Source: an uncultured Emticicia sp. (lineage in GTDB: Bacteria; Bacteroidota; Bacteroidia; Cytophagales; Spirosomataceae). From it: DNA of 64,000 nucleotides. The notes under the pieces are model-generated. The model did not search any database. It was given only the letters and a program-made list of their open reading frames with translations, and had not been told where the DNA came from. The stretch's first letter is position 1; the number at the start of each line of letters is the position of its first letter. The stretch lies in contig NZ_CALCZQ010000007.1 of the NCBI RefSeq assembly GCF_937903345.1, positions 62,001 through 126,000 on the forward strand. Direction: 5' to 3'. The position numbers and the translations under genes are program-made. Shown piece by piece: positions 44,080 through 53,417 of this stretch.

Positions 44080-44949
44080 CTATTTTTTTTCCAACTCCTC
44101 AAACAATCGAATTGTCTCCATTGCTTCATTCACATCATGTACACGCAAGATTTTTGCCCCTTGTATAAGAGCATACATATTAAGAGCCGTAGTACCGTTG
44201 AGTGCTTCGTCGGCTGTAATATTGAGCGTTCGCCAAATCATTGATTTTCTAGAAATCCCTACTAAAAGAGGCAAACCCATGACTTTGAATGCGTCCAAAT
44301 TTCGCATCATTTCGAAACCTTGATTTGCATTTTTGGCAAATCCAAAACCTGGGTCAATGATAATATCTTTTACAGCCAAAGATCTCAGTTGGGCCACTTT
44401 TTCTTGCAATTCAGTAATTACATCAAGGGTAAGGTTTTTATAATCATTAAGTTTATTCATTGAATTTGGATTACCACGGCTATGCATCAAAATATACGGC
44501 ACTTGCAATTCAGCTACGGTATGAAACATTTCTTCATCCAAATTCCCTCCAGAAATATCATTGATGATTTTAGCACCTGCTTTTACAGCCTCACGAGCAA
44601 CTTTACTTCTGAAAGTATCAATCGAAATGACTACTTTATCGCTAAAACCCTGAACTATTAATTCAATCACAGGTAATACTCGATCAATTTCTTCTGAAAC
44701 ACAAACATGGTCGGCATTTGGGCGAGTAGAATAGCCACCAATATCAATAAATACCGCCCCATTAGCAATCATTTTACCAACTTTATCTGTAATTTGATTA
44801 CTACTAGACGTAAATCTGCTCCCCAAAAAAAAGGAATCAGGAGTAATATTCAGAATTCCCATTACAGTCGGTTTAGACAAATCAATGAGTTTTTGGCCAA
44901 TAACTGGCCCATTTAGGTCATTTTTGTGATTAATACTTATTGACGTCAT
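44080..44949 (-). CDS. folP: Dihydropteroate synthase
   Basis: A 289-residue TIM-barrel enzyme joining p-aminobenzoate to the pterin pyrophosphate in folate synthesis; the sulfonamide target. TVMGILNITPDSFFLGS is the first signature, VFIDIGGYSTRPNADHV the second (the loop reads GGYSTRP where GGxSTRP is expected), followed by VISIDTFRSKVAREAVKAGAKIINDISGG, YILMHSRGNPNSM, IIIDPGFGFAKNANQGFEMMRNL and LVGISRKSMI, then RVHDVNEAMETIRL. All active-site loops are intact. It is divergent from the DUF1599 gene at 45220, with 270 bases between. Confidence 0.97.
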   Translation of the reverse strand: MTSISINHKNDLNGPVIGQKLIDLSKPTVMGILNITPDSFFLGSRFTSSSNQITDKVGKMIANGAVFIDIGGYSTRPNADHVCVSEEIDRVLPVIELIVQGFSDKVVISIDTFRSKVAREAVKAGAKIINDISGGNLDEEMFHTVAELQVPYILMHSRGNPNSMNKLNDYKNLTLDVITELQEKVAQLRSLAVKDIIIDPGFGFAKNANQGFEMMRNLDAFKVMGLPLLVGISRKSMIWRTLNITADEALNGTTALNMYALIQGAKILRVHDVNEAMETIRLFEELEKK

Positions 44950-45219
44950 TTGCTTATAGAGCCGAAGTTTTATAGTTTTGCAAGTAGAAGGTCCTCTACC
45001 TTTCTACTTGAATTTCACTAATTTTAGAATCAAAGATAATTTAAACTATTTAACCTACATTTAATTTAAAAATATTTTCAATAAATCCAAATTTGATTTG
45101 CTTGATTAATGAGTAGTTATCACAATCCATTTCTTTCATTTGTTGTATTTTTGATTGAAAATAGATGTTTTTTTCTAAATTGAATACTGAACCCAAAGCC
45201 ATGAGGCAATTATAAAAAA

Positions 45220-45771
45220 ATGAATCAAACAGAAATTGAATACCGCCATGTCATCAAAATTTGTCAAGACCTTTTTGAAAAGAAAAACAAGGATTATGGC
45301 ACTTCTTGGCGTATCTTACGCTTGCCGAGCATAACTGACCAAATTTTCATCAAAGCTCAACGCATCCGAACGATTCAAGAAAATGGTTTTAGCCGCGTCG
45401 ATGAAGGCGAAGTGCCAGAATTTATTGGTATCATAAATTACTGCGTAATGGCTCTTATACAATCAGATTTAGTAAACAACACCGAATTCGAAATTCCTTT
45501 TGAGCAACTGAAAGCATTGTACATTAAACATGTAGTTGAGGTAATGGAGCTACTTTTCAATAAAAACCACGATTATGGTGAAGCATGGCGTGATATGCGT
45601 GTAAGTTCGATGACTGATATAATATTAATGAAATTGTTCAGAATTAAACAAATTGAAGATAATCTAGGTAAAACTTTGGTTTCGGAAGGTATAAAGGCTG
45701 GTTATCAGGACATTATCAATTATGCCGTTTTTTGTTTGATAAAACTCGGACAGGTTCAAGGCCAGCAATAA
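45220..45771 (+). CDS. DUF1599 domain protein with internal duplication
   Basis: A 183-residue cytoplasmic protein composed of two similar halves. The first has KKNKDYGTSWR (residues 21-31), SITDQIFIKAQRIRTIQENG and PEFIGIINYCVMALIQ; the second has KNHDYGEAWR (115-124), SMTDIILMKLFRIKQIEDN and GYQDIINYAVFCLIK. The DUF1599 family is linked to nucleotide or nucleic-acid modification by computational studies (Nmad1) but has no proven reaction. The gene heads a + strand run with the DoxX/BT_3928 gene and aroK, and is divergent from folP, an arrangement recurrent in Bacteroidota. The conserved DYGxxWR in both halves implies a two-site or dimer-like fold. Confidence 0.85.
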   Translation: MNQTEIEYRHVIKICQDLFEKKNKDYGTSWRILRLPSITDQIFIKAQRIRTIQENGFSRVDEGEVPEFIGIINYCVMALIQSDLVNNTEFEIPFEQLKALYIKHVVEVMELLFNKNHDYGEAWRDMRVSSMTDIILMKLFRIKQIEDNLGKTLVSEGIKAGYQDIINYAVFCLIKLGQVQGQQ

Positions 45772-45862
45772 TTTTTAGAAATTAGAAAATTTGATATTAG
45801 TTAATGATTTAGCAAAGCATTAATTATTCGGACAAAAATTGAGGTTTACTTTTGAAAAAAAA

Positions 45863-45890
45863 CATTCGCTCATTCTATCATTCACTCATT
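45863..45890 (+). repeat. Octanucleotide quasi-tandem repeat upstream of the DoxX gene
   Basis: CATTCGCT, CATTCTAT, CATTCACT and a partial CATT run head-to-tail, ending 7 bases before the ATG at 45898. It parallels the CATTCTT array upstream of accA. Confidence 0.7.
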
Positions 45891-45897
45891 AAATTAT

Positions 45898-47007
45898 ATG
45901 AAACTATTTTCACAAATCGCTCGCATTATTGTTGGCGTAGTATTTACTTTTTCGGGCTTAGTAAAAATCGTTGACCCCGTGGGAACTGGCATCAAACTTG
46001 AAGAATATTTCGAGGTTTTTGCCCAAGATTTACCTTCTTTACAGGGATTATTTATGTTTTTCGCCCACAATTCATTAATGTTATCATTGATTTTTTGTGC
46101 TTTAGAAGTGATTTTAGGGATAGCTACACTCCTATCTTATCATATGAAAATCACCTCGTGGTTGTTATTAATTATCATTATTTTCTTTACCTTTTTGACA
46201 TTCTACTCAGCCTATTTCAATAAAGTAACCGACTGCGGTTGTTTCGGAGATTTCTTAAAACTCAAACCCTGGACATCATTCAACAAAGATATTTTCTTAA
46301 CCGTCTTTATTTTGGTAATTTTCGCTTTCAGGAATGAATATGCTAACTCGAATCAAAACACCCTAATGGCAATAGTTACAACAATTTCATTTGGAATTGG
46401 CATTTATGCTATTCGGTATCTTCCTCCTATTGACTTCTTGCCTTACTCAATCGGTAAAAGCATTCCTGATCAAATGAAACCAACTGGCATAAAACCAATA
46501 ATGGAATTTACGTTTTTGAATAAGAAAACCAACGAAGAAATAGTGACAGCAGAGTTTTTAATGGATACCCTTACTTACAAATACATATCTATGGTCACGC
46601 TGAATGAAGACAAATTGAAGCCCAAAATCACAGATTATTCAATTGCAGACCAAAATGGAAACAATTATACAGATTCAACTTTCACTGGCAATAAACTATT
46701 AGTAATCTTCAAAGACGTAAAAAATTCTGATAGCGAGCAAGTCAACCAATTAAAATCGTTGATAAAAGCTGCCGAAGCAAAAGGAATTACGCCAATGATA
46801 CTTACATCGGTAATTCAAGCTGATTATCAGAAGTTTAGCGATTTAAATGGCATTACAACTCCATTTTTCTCGGCCGATGCTACGGTTTTAAAAACAATGG
46901 CACGAACAAATCCTTGTGTGATTTTGTTACAAAATGGTATAGTGAAAGGGAAATGGAGCAATCAAAGCATTCCTAAAATCGAAAGTTTAGCCGAAAATTT
47001 AAAATAA
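45898..47007 (+). CDS. BT_3928-like DoxX-type membrane protein with thioredoxin-like tail
   Basis: A 369-residue protein. The first half has four to five membrane segments of the DoxX/MauE type (IIVGVVFTFSGLVKIVDPVG, LMLSLIFCALEVILGIATLL, SWLLLIIIIFFTFLTFYSAYF) and the cytoplasm- or periplasm-facing DCGCFGDFLKLKPW motif with a CxC pair typical of quinone-linked DoxX relatives. The C-terminal 180 residues (KLLVIFKDVKNSDSEQVNQLKSL ... TTPFFSADATVLKTMARTNPCVILLQNG) look thioredoxin-like but lack CxxC. Function is unproven; a redox role is inferred. It lies between the DUF1599 gene and aroK on one strand. Confidence 0.85.
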   Translation: MKLFSQIARIIVGVVFTFSGLVKIVDPVGTGIKLEEYFEVFAQDLPSLQGLFMFFAHNSLMLSLIFCALEVILGIATLLSYHMKITSWLLLIIIIFFTFLTFYSAYFNKVTDCGCFGDFLKLKPWTSFNKDIFLTVFILVIFAFRNEYANSNQNTLMAIVTTISFGIGIYAIRYLPPIDFLPYSIGKSIPDQMKPTGIKPIMEFTFLNKKTNEEIVTAEFLMDTLTYKYISMVTLNEDKLKPKITDYSIADQNGNNYTDSTFTGNKLLVIFKDVKNSDSEQVNQLKSLIKAAEAKGITPMILTSVIQADYQKFSDLNGITTPFFSADATVLKTMARTNPCVILLQNGIVKGKWSNQSIPKIESLAENLK

Positions 47008-47027
47008 GAAAGAAGAATCAATTGAGA

Positions 47028-47549
47028 ATGAATACAAATATTTTTTTGATAGGAATGCCATCGTCGGGCAAAAGTACGCTCGGCCGACAAATTGCGAAGA
47101 GTCTCGGCTATGAATTCATAGATTTAGATACAAGAATCGAAATTGCTGAGGGCAAAAAAATTACAGAAATATTTAGCTTAAATGGCGAAGAATATTTTAG
47201 AAAAATAGAAAACCAACAACTTAAGAAAATACTAAAAGATAGTAAAATGGTAGTGGCGACTGGCGGAGGGACGCCTTGTTTTCACGATGGACTAGACCAT
47301 ATAAAAGAAAATGGTATCAGTATTTTTTTAGATGTAAAACCAGCTATGCTAGTTCAAAGAATGAAGGTTTCAAAGAAAAATGAGCGACCATTATTCGATT
47401 TAGAAAACAAATCATTATATGATACTGTTTCAGAAAAGTATTATGAACGTTTACCGATATATCAAAAAGCTGACATTACAGTTGAGGGCGATACTGACCC
47501 CGACAGTATCCTATGGATAATCGACGCAGAGTTTTCAAGAAAAAAATAA
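47028..47549 (+). CDS. aroK: Shikimate kinase
   Basis: A 173-residue P-loop kinase that phosphorylates shikimate in aromatic amino acid synthesis. IFLIGMPSSGKSTLGRQIAKSLGYEFIDLDTRIE contains Walker A and the shikimate-binding Asp; FRKIENQQLKKI and VVATGGGTPCF are the other substrate loops; KKNERPLF is the lid region with ATP-contacting Arg. The ATG at 47028 is preferred to a TTG two codons upstream. The next upstream gene ends 20 bases earlier, so it is probably in the DUF1599-DoxX-aroK transcript. A strong terminator follows. Confidence 0.95.
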   Translation: MNTNIFLIGMPSSGKSTLGRQIAKSLGYEFIDLDTRIEIAEGKKITEIFSLNGEEYFRKIENQQLKKILKDSKMVVATGGGTPCFHDGLDHIKENGISIFLDVKPAMLVQRMKVSKKNERPLFDLENKSLYDTVSEKYYERLPIYQKADITVEGDTDPDSILWIIDAEFSRKK

Positions 47550-47586
47550 CCGTGGAGCGAGCTTGAAGTTCGCCGATAGGTTAATC

Positions 47587-47622
47587 AAAGAAGCCTTTGC
47601 TGTTTTTAGCAAAGGCTTCTTT
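47587..47622. terminator. Strong terminator after aroK
   Basis: AAAGAAGCCTTTGCT (47587-47601) pairs perfectly with 47608-47622 around a 6-base T-rich loop; flanking AATC/GATT can extend the stem. The following stretch to rlmB (47670-47735) is made of repeated CATTTGTAAATC/AATTCGTCATT-like words. Confidence 0.92.
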
Positions 47623-47734
47623 ATGATTAAGAGAAAAGCCTCTTTTACTACAAACACCTTGTAATCAAAGAACTACAACTTACCATTTGTTATTCGCAAA
47701 TCACAATTCGTCATTTGTAAATCGTAATTCGTCA

Positions 47735-48595
47735 TTATTTTTGTCTCTGTCTAACGGCTTCGTACAAAATCACGCCAGTTGCAACTGATACATTCAAAGA
47801 GCCTATTTTTCCGATCATCGGAATCTTTGTTGCGAAATCAGCTTGCTCTAGCAAATTATCTGAAATACCGTCTTCTTCCGAACCCATCAAAATGGCAGTT
47901 GGTAAAGAAAAATCAATATCATACAATTCGGCTGTTGCTTTCTCTGTACAAGCCACTACTTGAACACCCGATTGCTGTAATTCACTCACCACTTGCGATA
48001 AACTATTTTCACGACATACTGGCAAGTGAGTCAATGCACCCGAAGAAGTTTTCATGGCATCGGCATTGATTTGAGCCGCCCCACGAGCTGGAACCACGAT
48101 TGCATTTACACCTGCACATTCAGCGGTACGAGCAATCGCCCCAAAATTTCTTACATCAGTAATTCGATCGAGAACCAAAATTAACGGCACATCGCCACGT
48201 TCAAAAGTATCAGCCAAGACATTCGACATTTTTGCATAATTCACAGCTGACACAAATGCAATGATGCCTTGATGCACCTTCATGGTTACACGATTAAGTT
48301 TTTCAATTGGCACTCTTTGTACAGGAATACCTCTTTCAAAAGCCAATTTTTCAACCTCACCATGTCCAAATTCCCTTTGGAGTAATATTTTTTCTATTTC
48401 TTTGGTACTTTTGAGCGTTTCCAAAACAGATTGTACGCCAAAAACAATATCTGGCTTCGAGGGTTTCTCAAAGCCAGGAGGAGGAGTTGGTTTTGCAAAA
48501 TATTTTTTCTTAAATCCAGTTTTATTATCGCCTTCTGGCTTATGATAACCGCCATCTGAACTGCGGCCTAATCCACTACGTTTCCTGTTCTCCAT
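47735..48595 (-). CDS. rlmB: 23S rRNA (guanosine-2'-O-)-methyltransferase RlmB
   Basis: A 286-residue SPOUT (TrmH) methyltransferase. About 50 residues of basic, Pro/Gly-rich N-terminal extension (GRSSDGGYHKPEGDN) precede the substrate-binding domain FGVQSVLETLKSTKEIEKILL. The SPOUT knot has LVLDRITDVRNFGAIARTAECAGVNAIVV (motif 1, catalytic Arg), AILMGSEEDGISDNLLEQAD (motif 2) and IPMIGKIGSLNVSVATGVILYEAVRQ (motif 3). The ATG at 48595 makes it overlap the preceding GWxTD gene by 28 bases, implying translational coupling. Assignment to G2251 of 23S rRNA follows the family. Confidence 0.93.
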   Translation of the reverse strand: MENRKRSGLGRSSDGGYHKPEGDNKTGFKKKYFAKPTPPPGFEKPSKPDIVFGVQSVLETLKSTKEIEKILLQREFGHGEVEKLAFERGIPVQRVPIEKLNRVTMKVHQGIIAFVSAVNYAKMSNVLADTFERGDVPLILVLDRITDVRNFGAIARTAECAGVNAIVVPARGAAQINADAMKTSSGALTHLPVCRENSLSQVVSELQQSGVQVVACTEKATAELYDIDFSLPTAILMGSEEDGISDNLLEQADFATKIPMIGKIGSLNVSVATGVILYEAVRQRQK

Positions 48596-49848
48596 GCTTC
48601 TACAAACGGAAACCAATATGCCTGATATTCTGGATAACGAATCAGTTCATAATAGTTTTCCGTAAATTGGTTTGGTTTTCTATTAAATGTAAATATAATT
48701 TCTGAAAAATTGGTGCTTTGTGCGTAAACCCAAACCTCACGGTCACGGCTTCGTTGCACTTTATTTGGTGGGCCTAAAACGGTGTAAACCATTCCTTTAT
48801 CGGTTTTCCAACCTTCTTTATACGATGTAAATAGACGATTAGCTTCCTCAATTCGGTGATAATAATTCTTAATAATTTTCTTAGAAACCATCTGATTTCC
48901 ACTCGTAATTGCCAAAAAGAATTTATCAAGAGCCTGTTTTGAATTTGGATTTTCGTTAACAGCTTTCAATTCTTGACTTGTACTCATATAAATCAACGGT
49001 TTTACCAAGTTTTCAGGGCGAGTAAGTCGTGGATAACGCTCATCAACTAGCATAAAACCAAATCCTGTACTGGTCGAATTTGTATCTTCTACAATCTGAT
49101 AAAGTCCTTCTTTCGTTAATTTGATTGATGTATTAGTCTGAACTTTAATGGTTTCATCAATTGTAAGGCTCGCAATACTAGGACGAATCGAAGTAGCCAT
49201 CGGCGATTGTGCGGCAGTAAAATCATTTTTATAACGAACCAAATACAATTCACGAGAGTGATTCAATACACTTTTTAACTGAAAGGAATCTGTTTTATTG
49301 ATAAAATGACTGAAAATTGGAATTTTCAAATTATTAATATAAATACCGAAACGGTCATTAATTCGAGTTCCTTTAAAATCAATCACTAAGTCATTGTTCG
49401 ATTTTTTACTATCTTCTAACTGAAAAACCTCGGTTAAAAGTAATCCCTTTTCTAGGTTTTTTGGCCGCGGAATATCAAAATTTATCAAAACTTTGCCTTC
49501 TTTCAACAAAACATTTTGTTCATTCAAATCAATTTTTCCAGAACCGAGTCTTTCACGGATTCCATAATCAGGCTGTAAAAGCCAATTGAATCTGAAATTA
49601 TCATTGAGCTGCTGAATTACTTGCTGTTTGTTCAGATTTTCAATTTCCAACTCCATAAATATTCTAATTGCCGAAGAGTCTTTCAACAAATACCTGCTTT
49701 TAATGGCTACAACCAATGGTTTAGCCACAGAGATAGGATTAACTACAACAGTTTTATCTTTCTCCTTCAGTGCTTTCTGAATTTTTTTATTTGTTGTACA
49801 AGCAGCCAATACTACCAAAAAGCTGTAAAAAATTGCTTTCTTCATCAA
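48568..49848 (-). CDS. GWxTD domain lipoprotein
   Basis: A 426-residue lipoprotein. MMKKAIFYSFLVVLAACTTNKK is the signal with lipobox AAC. The middle contains β-rich segments (SRYLLKDSSAIRIFMELEIENLNKQ, FQLKSVLNHSRELYLVRY). The GWxTD domain is near residues 360-405: EGWKTDKGMVYTVLGPPNKVQRSRDREVWVYA. This domain is common in Bacteroidota and related phyla; its function is unknown, though it is usually periplasmic. It is upstream of rlmB and overlaps it by 28 bases on the same strand, so the pair is likely one transcript. Confidence 0.88.
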   Translation of the reverse strand: MMKKAIFYSFLVVLAACTTNKKIQKALKEKDKTVVVNPISVAKPLVVAIKSRYLLKDSSAIRIFMELEIENLNKQQVIQQLNDNFRFNWLLQPDYGIRERLGSGKIDLNEQNVLLKEGKVLINFDIPRPKNLEKGLLLTEVFQLEDSKKSNNDLVIDFKGTRINDRFGIYINNLKIPIFSHFINKTDSFQLKSVLNHSRELYLVRYKNDFTAAQSPMATSIRPSIASLTIDETIKVQTNTSIKLTKEGLYQIVEDTNSTSTGFGFMLVDERYPRLTRPENLVKPLIYMSTSQELKAVNENPNSKQALDKFFLAITSGNQMVSKKIIKNYYHRIEEANRLFTSYKEGWKTDKGMVYTVLGPPNKVQRSRDREVWVYAQSTNFSEIIFTFNRKPNQFTENYYELIRYPEYQAYWFPFVEAWRTGNVVD

Positions 49849-49941
49849 TATTTCGTTTCTAAAAAATTCAAATTTAAGGAAATCTGCGGCAATTCAAAAT
49901 TTAATTATCAGAATTACTAAATATATAACAAACATTGGGCT

Positions 49942-50145
49942 TCAATCGTTTTCTTCAAGCTCAAAAACTTCTTCAACGCTCTTGCCAAAGATACGTGCAA
50001 TCTTCAGAGCAAGTACTGTTGAAGGCACATATTTGTTACTTTCAATAGCGTTGATGGTCTGCCGACTCACATTTATTTTTTCGGCCAAATTGGCTTGTGT
50101 AATATCCAAAATGGCTCTTTCTATTCTTATTCTATTTTTCATCAT
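49942..50145 (-). CDS. Small XRE-family HTH regulator
   Basis: A 67-residue Cro/CI-type DNA-binding protein with only the HTH domain: RIRIERAILDITQANLAEKINVSRQTINAIESNKYVPSTVLALKIARIFGKSVEEVFELEE. This YozG-like group often pairs with a small membrane protein. The upstream gene on the same strand (50201-50665) encodes such a protein, 55 bases away. A two-component immunity-like or stress module is possible by analogy, but no toxin is seen. Confidence 0.9.
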   Translation of the reverse strand: MMKNRIRIERAILDITQANLAEKINVSRQTINAIESNKYVPSTVLALKIARIFGKSVEEVFELEEND

Positions 50146-50200
50146 TCTGTTGGACGAATCGGGTGGTGTTCCCCATTCGCTATTTTAAAACGCTTATCAA

Positions 50201-50665
50201 TCAATTTTTTAAAAAAAGCAAATAGTAAAACCTAATAATAAAAATAATCAAAGGTGTAAACATATTATATACAATGACACTATAATATGACATACCATGT
50301 ATTAAAATAGTTGACATAATTAATAAGAAAAAATTGACATAGACAGCCCATTGCAAAGACTCCAGTCTTAATTTTGACACATATTCATCTTCGTATTTTA
50401 CCTTGGAAAATGCAATCAAAAGTAGTCCAACAATACTACCAATCGTTGCAATTTCATCAGTAAAATTGAAAATAGAAAATTCATTTCCTTTTTCGTCTGA
50501 TGAAAGAAATTCATCAGCAAAGAAATACTTAAAAGGCAATTTGACTGTCAGAAAATCAAAACGTAAATCATCAATCAAAATAAATAAACCCAAAATAATT
50601 GATGGGATTGCTATAATCCAACCGATGAGTTTGAAACGATGCGGAAATAAGAATCTTGGTTCCAT
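50201..50665 (-). CDS. Small multi-pass membrane protein
   Basis: A 154-residue protein with four hydrophobic segments (LIGWIIAIPSIILGLFILI, ATIGSIVGLLLIAFS, WAVYVNFFLLIMSTILIHG, VYNMFTPLIIFIIRFYYLLF) and no recognised domain. It is encoded upstream of an XRE regulator on the same strand, a pairing frequent in Bacteroidota. The loop KYFFADEFLSSDEKGNEFSIFNFTDE is acidic. Function unknown; membrane partner of the regulator is inferred from position only. Confidence 0.75.
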   Translation of the reverse strand: MEPRFLFPHRFKLIGWIIAIPSIILGLFILIDDLRFDFLTVKLPFKYFFADEFLSSDEKGNEFSIFNFTDEIATIGSIVGLLLIAFSKVKYEDEYVSKLRLESLQWAVYVNFFLLIMSTILIHGMSYYSVIVYNMFTPLIIFIIRFYYLLFLKN

Positions 50666-50808
50666 AATTTGAAAATGTTTTAAGGTAATAGCTTTTTCAT
50701 GTAAACTTTAACTGAACAAAAGTAAAATAAACTTTACACTATATCAAAATATTTTTACACTTATTTTTTCTATTTGAAAAATCATATTCACCTTTTATTA
50801 ATTAGAAT

Positions 50809-50844
50809 TACTTTTGTGTGAACAATTGTCAAGTTAGAAACTTG
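50809..50844 (+). promoter_or_regulatory. -7 box and palindrome upstream of the haemoglobin gene
   Basis: TACTTTTG (50809-50816) matches the -7 consensus. Downstream, CAAGTT-AGA-AACTTG (50830-50844) is a perfect 6-bp inverted repeat that would lie in the early transcript or serve as an operator. No -33 element at the right distance was seen. Confidence 0.35.
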
Positions 50845-50869
50845 TCCTACACGAAAAAATCTTTACAGA

Positions 50870-51235
50870 ATGGACGATATTCAGAATAGAACAGATATAG
50901 AATTATTGGTCAATAATTTTTACGAAAGAGTACATAACGAGCCAAATCTCGCACAAGTGTTTGCAATACCAGCCGAACAATGGAATATGCACATTACGAG
51001 AGTAGTGAATTTTTGGGAGAATTGGCTATTTCAAACAGGCAGCTACAACGGTGGTATGATGTTGGTTCACTTACAAGCAAATGAGAAAAACAGATTAACA
51101 ACCGAAAGATTTGAGCAATGGTTATCACTGTGGTTTCTTTCGATAGATTCGCTTTTTATTGGAGTAAAAGCCGACTTTATAAAAAGCAAAGCCCTTGAAA
51201 TCGGACAGATTATGAACGCAAAATTTAATTGTTGA
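50870..51235 (+). CDS. Group III truncated haemoglobin
   Basis: A 121-residue trHb of group III. IELLVNNFYERVHNEPNLAQVF begins the globin fold; the proximal heme ligand is H67 in MMLVHLQANEKNRLTTERFEQWLSLWFLSIDSLFIGVKADFIKSKA, a segment diagnostic for the group; FYERV and W48-rich NFWENWLFQTG give distal-pocket aromatics. Group III proteins bind O2 and NO; a role in nitrosative stress is plausible but unproven. The gene is alone, with a palindrome and a -7 box just upstream. Confidence 0.92.
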   Translation: MDDIQNRTDIELLVNNFYERVHNEPNLAQVFAIPAEQWNMHITRVVNFWENWLFQTGSYNGGMMLVHLQANEKNRLTTERFEQWLSLWFLSIDSLFIGVKADFIKSKALEIGQIMNAKFNC

Positions 51236-51950
51236 TTTTTGATGATAGATGTTTGGTTCCTCATTAATTTTGTACATAAAAAATAATCACTTTATTTCAC
51301 ATAAAAATTACCTACAATTTCATTATTTCTTCGAGGCAACTTCTTACTTTTATGTCTGCATAATCGTCATTTCAATTGAATGTGTAATATAAAGAAACAT
51401 TTCATTTTAAGACATTAACAAAAAATGCCCCATCAGATTCTAAAAACGTTTGAAAACAACGAATAATTTTACCCTAAAACTAGTAAAGCCGAAGCCTTTG
51501 AAACAAGATTTAAAATCGATGCTTAATTGGCCAATTTTTTGGCATTAATTTATATTCGACATTAAATATTTGGGTCGAATTATTAGATGCCCTTATAACT
51601 TCATGTACGATTTTCTGGGTAAATCTGCACGATATCTAACAGTTTTTGTGTGAGTTTAGGTGGGTTGTGAATTTGTAAAAGCCTAAATATAAGTAATATT
51701 TTTTTTACTTTTAGTAAATTGCATTTTGTTATAATGCTATTAATTAGTGACCGAAATTAAGGTATTTTGTTAGGCAATATAACTTGTTTTTTATAAAGCT
51801 AATGGCTGAAATGAAAAATCTTATTGCCATAATCTTACAATTTTAAGTTAAATGCTTAGTTAAAAAAAGAAATGTTTCCGTAATTTGTACTATGAATATT
51901 AAGTTAATATGATTTACGCTTTAATATTCTTAATCATTTGATAAACTTAT
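51236..51950. other. Gene-poor 715-base gap with no supported gene
   Basis: This AT-rich stretch carries only short open pieces, for example 34 codons around 51550-51655 with CPYNFMYDFLGKSARYLTVF, bounded by stops. They look like relics but match no family recognised here. No tRNA, riboswitch or insertion sequence ends were found. Confidence 0.5.
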
Positions 51951-53372
51951 ATGAAATTAACATTCTGGGGAGCAACAAGGCAAGTTTCGGGGAGTATGTT
52001 CCTACTCGAATTTGATGATGAATATAGAGTTTTGATTGATTGTGGCACTGATTTGGAACGCGAACGCAATGAAGAGACTCCCAAGTCTGAATACGGTATT
52101 TTCCCCTTTGACCCATCACTCATCAATTTAATCATTCTTACACACGCACACATTGACCATTCGGGACAAATCCCTAATTTATATAAAGAAGGTTTTGAAG
52201 GACAAGTGCTTTGCACAAAAGCAACAATGGAATTGGCCGAAATTTTATTACTAGATTCTGCAACCCTCAACCAAAAAAAGTTTAAGGCAATTCATGATAG
52301 TAAGAAACGCTCCAAGAAACGAAAAGATGTCGATTCAAAAGACCTGTACCTTGAACGTCACGTAAAAGAAGCCATTGACAATTTCGTCCCTATTCCTTTT
52401 AACGAAAGATTTAGATTTAAAGATGGAGGTTTCCTGACTTTTTATCCAGCAGGACATTTGCTCGGAGCAGCTCATGTTTACTTGGATTTTTTGGAAAATA
52501 ATGAAAAGAAAACGATATGCTTTTCAGGTGATGTCGGACGAAAAAACTATCCACTTTTGGTTGACCCCTACCCGATTCCTCAAGCCGATTATTTAGTTAC
52601 TGAAACAACTTATGGCGACCGTCATCATATCAGCGAAAATAATCCAGAAGAGCTTTTGGGTAACATCATTCAAAGAGCCTGTATAGATATTCCAGGACGC
52701 TTGATTATTCCATCCTTCAGCGTTGGGCGTACTCAAGCTATGCTCTATACCCTCAACCGGCTTTATACCAATCGCGGCTTTACGCCAATTAAAGTATTTA
52801 CTGATAGTCCGCTCGGGAAAGCGAGCACTCGTATTTATGAAAAAAATGTTCGTTTGATGAATAAAGAAGCAAGAGACTTCAAAGATGAAAACGAATCACT
52901 GTTTGATTTTGAAAATTTAGTATATTTGGAGTCGAATCAAGCAAGTAAGGCCGTTTCTAATCATTCTGAACCTTGTATAATCATTTCTGCATCAGGAATG
53001 GTCACGGGAGGACGAATTGAGCATCATATTCAAGCAAATATAAGTAATCCATACGCAACAATATTGATGGTAGGCTACGCAAGTGAAAACACCCTAGGTT
53101 GGAAGTTGCTTAATGGTGAACGCAAAGAATTAAGCATTGGAGGTCAGAAATTGCCAGTCAATGCTACTATCGAAAAAATTGATGTCTTTTCGGGACATGG
53201 CGATTTAGACGATTTAATAGATTTTATTAAAACGCAGAATAAAGGAAAAACCAAGAATATTTTTTTAGTACATGGCGAATTATACACTATGCAAAACTTT
53301 AAAAATACACTCACCGAAATTGGTTATAATCAAGTAATAATTCCAGAAAAAGGACAAACATTTCAAATTTGA
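51951..53372 (+). CDS. MBL-fold β-CASP metallo-hydrolase (RNA-processing type)
   Basis: A 473-residue zinc nuclease of the CPSF73/RNase J superfamily. MKLTFWGATRQVSGSMFLLE opens the metallo-β-lactamase domain; the zinc site is LTHAHIDHSGQIP (HxHxDH), AGHLLGAAHVYLD and FSGDVGRK (Asp). The β-CASP insert has PSFSVGRTQAMLYTLNRL (motif A, with acidic partner nearby), ISASGMVTGGRIEHHI (motif B) and DVFSGHGDLDDLIDF (motif C His), then VHGELYTMQNF. Predicted to process or degrade RNA in the cytoplasm. It stands alone, with accA 85 bases downstream behind a short repeat. Confidence 0.94.
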   Translation: MKLTFWGATRQVSGSMFLLEFDDEYRVLIDCGTDLERERNEETPKSEYGIFPFDPSLINLIILTHAHIDHSGQIPNLYKEGFEGQVLCTKATMELAEILLLDSATLNQKKFKAIHDSKKRSKKRKDVDSKDLYLERHVKEAIDNFVPIPFNERFRFKDGGFLTFYPAGHLLGAAHVYLDFLENNEKKTICFSGDVGRKNYPLLVDPYPIPQADYLVTETTYGDRHHISENNPEELLGNIIQRACIDIPGRLIIPSFSVGRTQAMLYTLNRLYTNRGFTPIKVFTDSPLGKASTRIYEKNVRLMNKEARDFKDENESLFDFENLVYLESNQASKAVSNHSEPCIIISASGMVTGGRIEHHIQANISNPYATILMVGYASENTLGWKLLNGERKELSIGGQKLPVNATIEKIDVFSGHGDLDDLIDFIKTQNKGKTKNIFLVHGELYTMQNFKNTLTEIGYNQVIIPEKGQTFQI

Positions 53373-53417
53373 ATTAAGAATTTAGAATCGAGAATGTAAA
53401 ATTCAAAACGGGGCTTT

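Noticed and set aside
51360..51660. Possible transposase remnant in the gap before the β-CASP gene
   Set aside because: Short pieces with several stops show no DDE or HUH motifs and no terminal inverted repeats.
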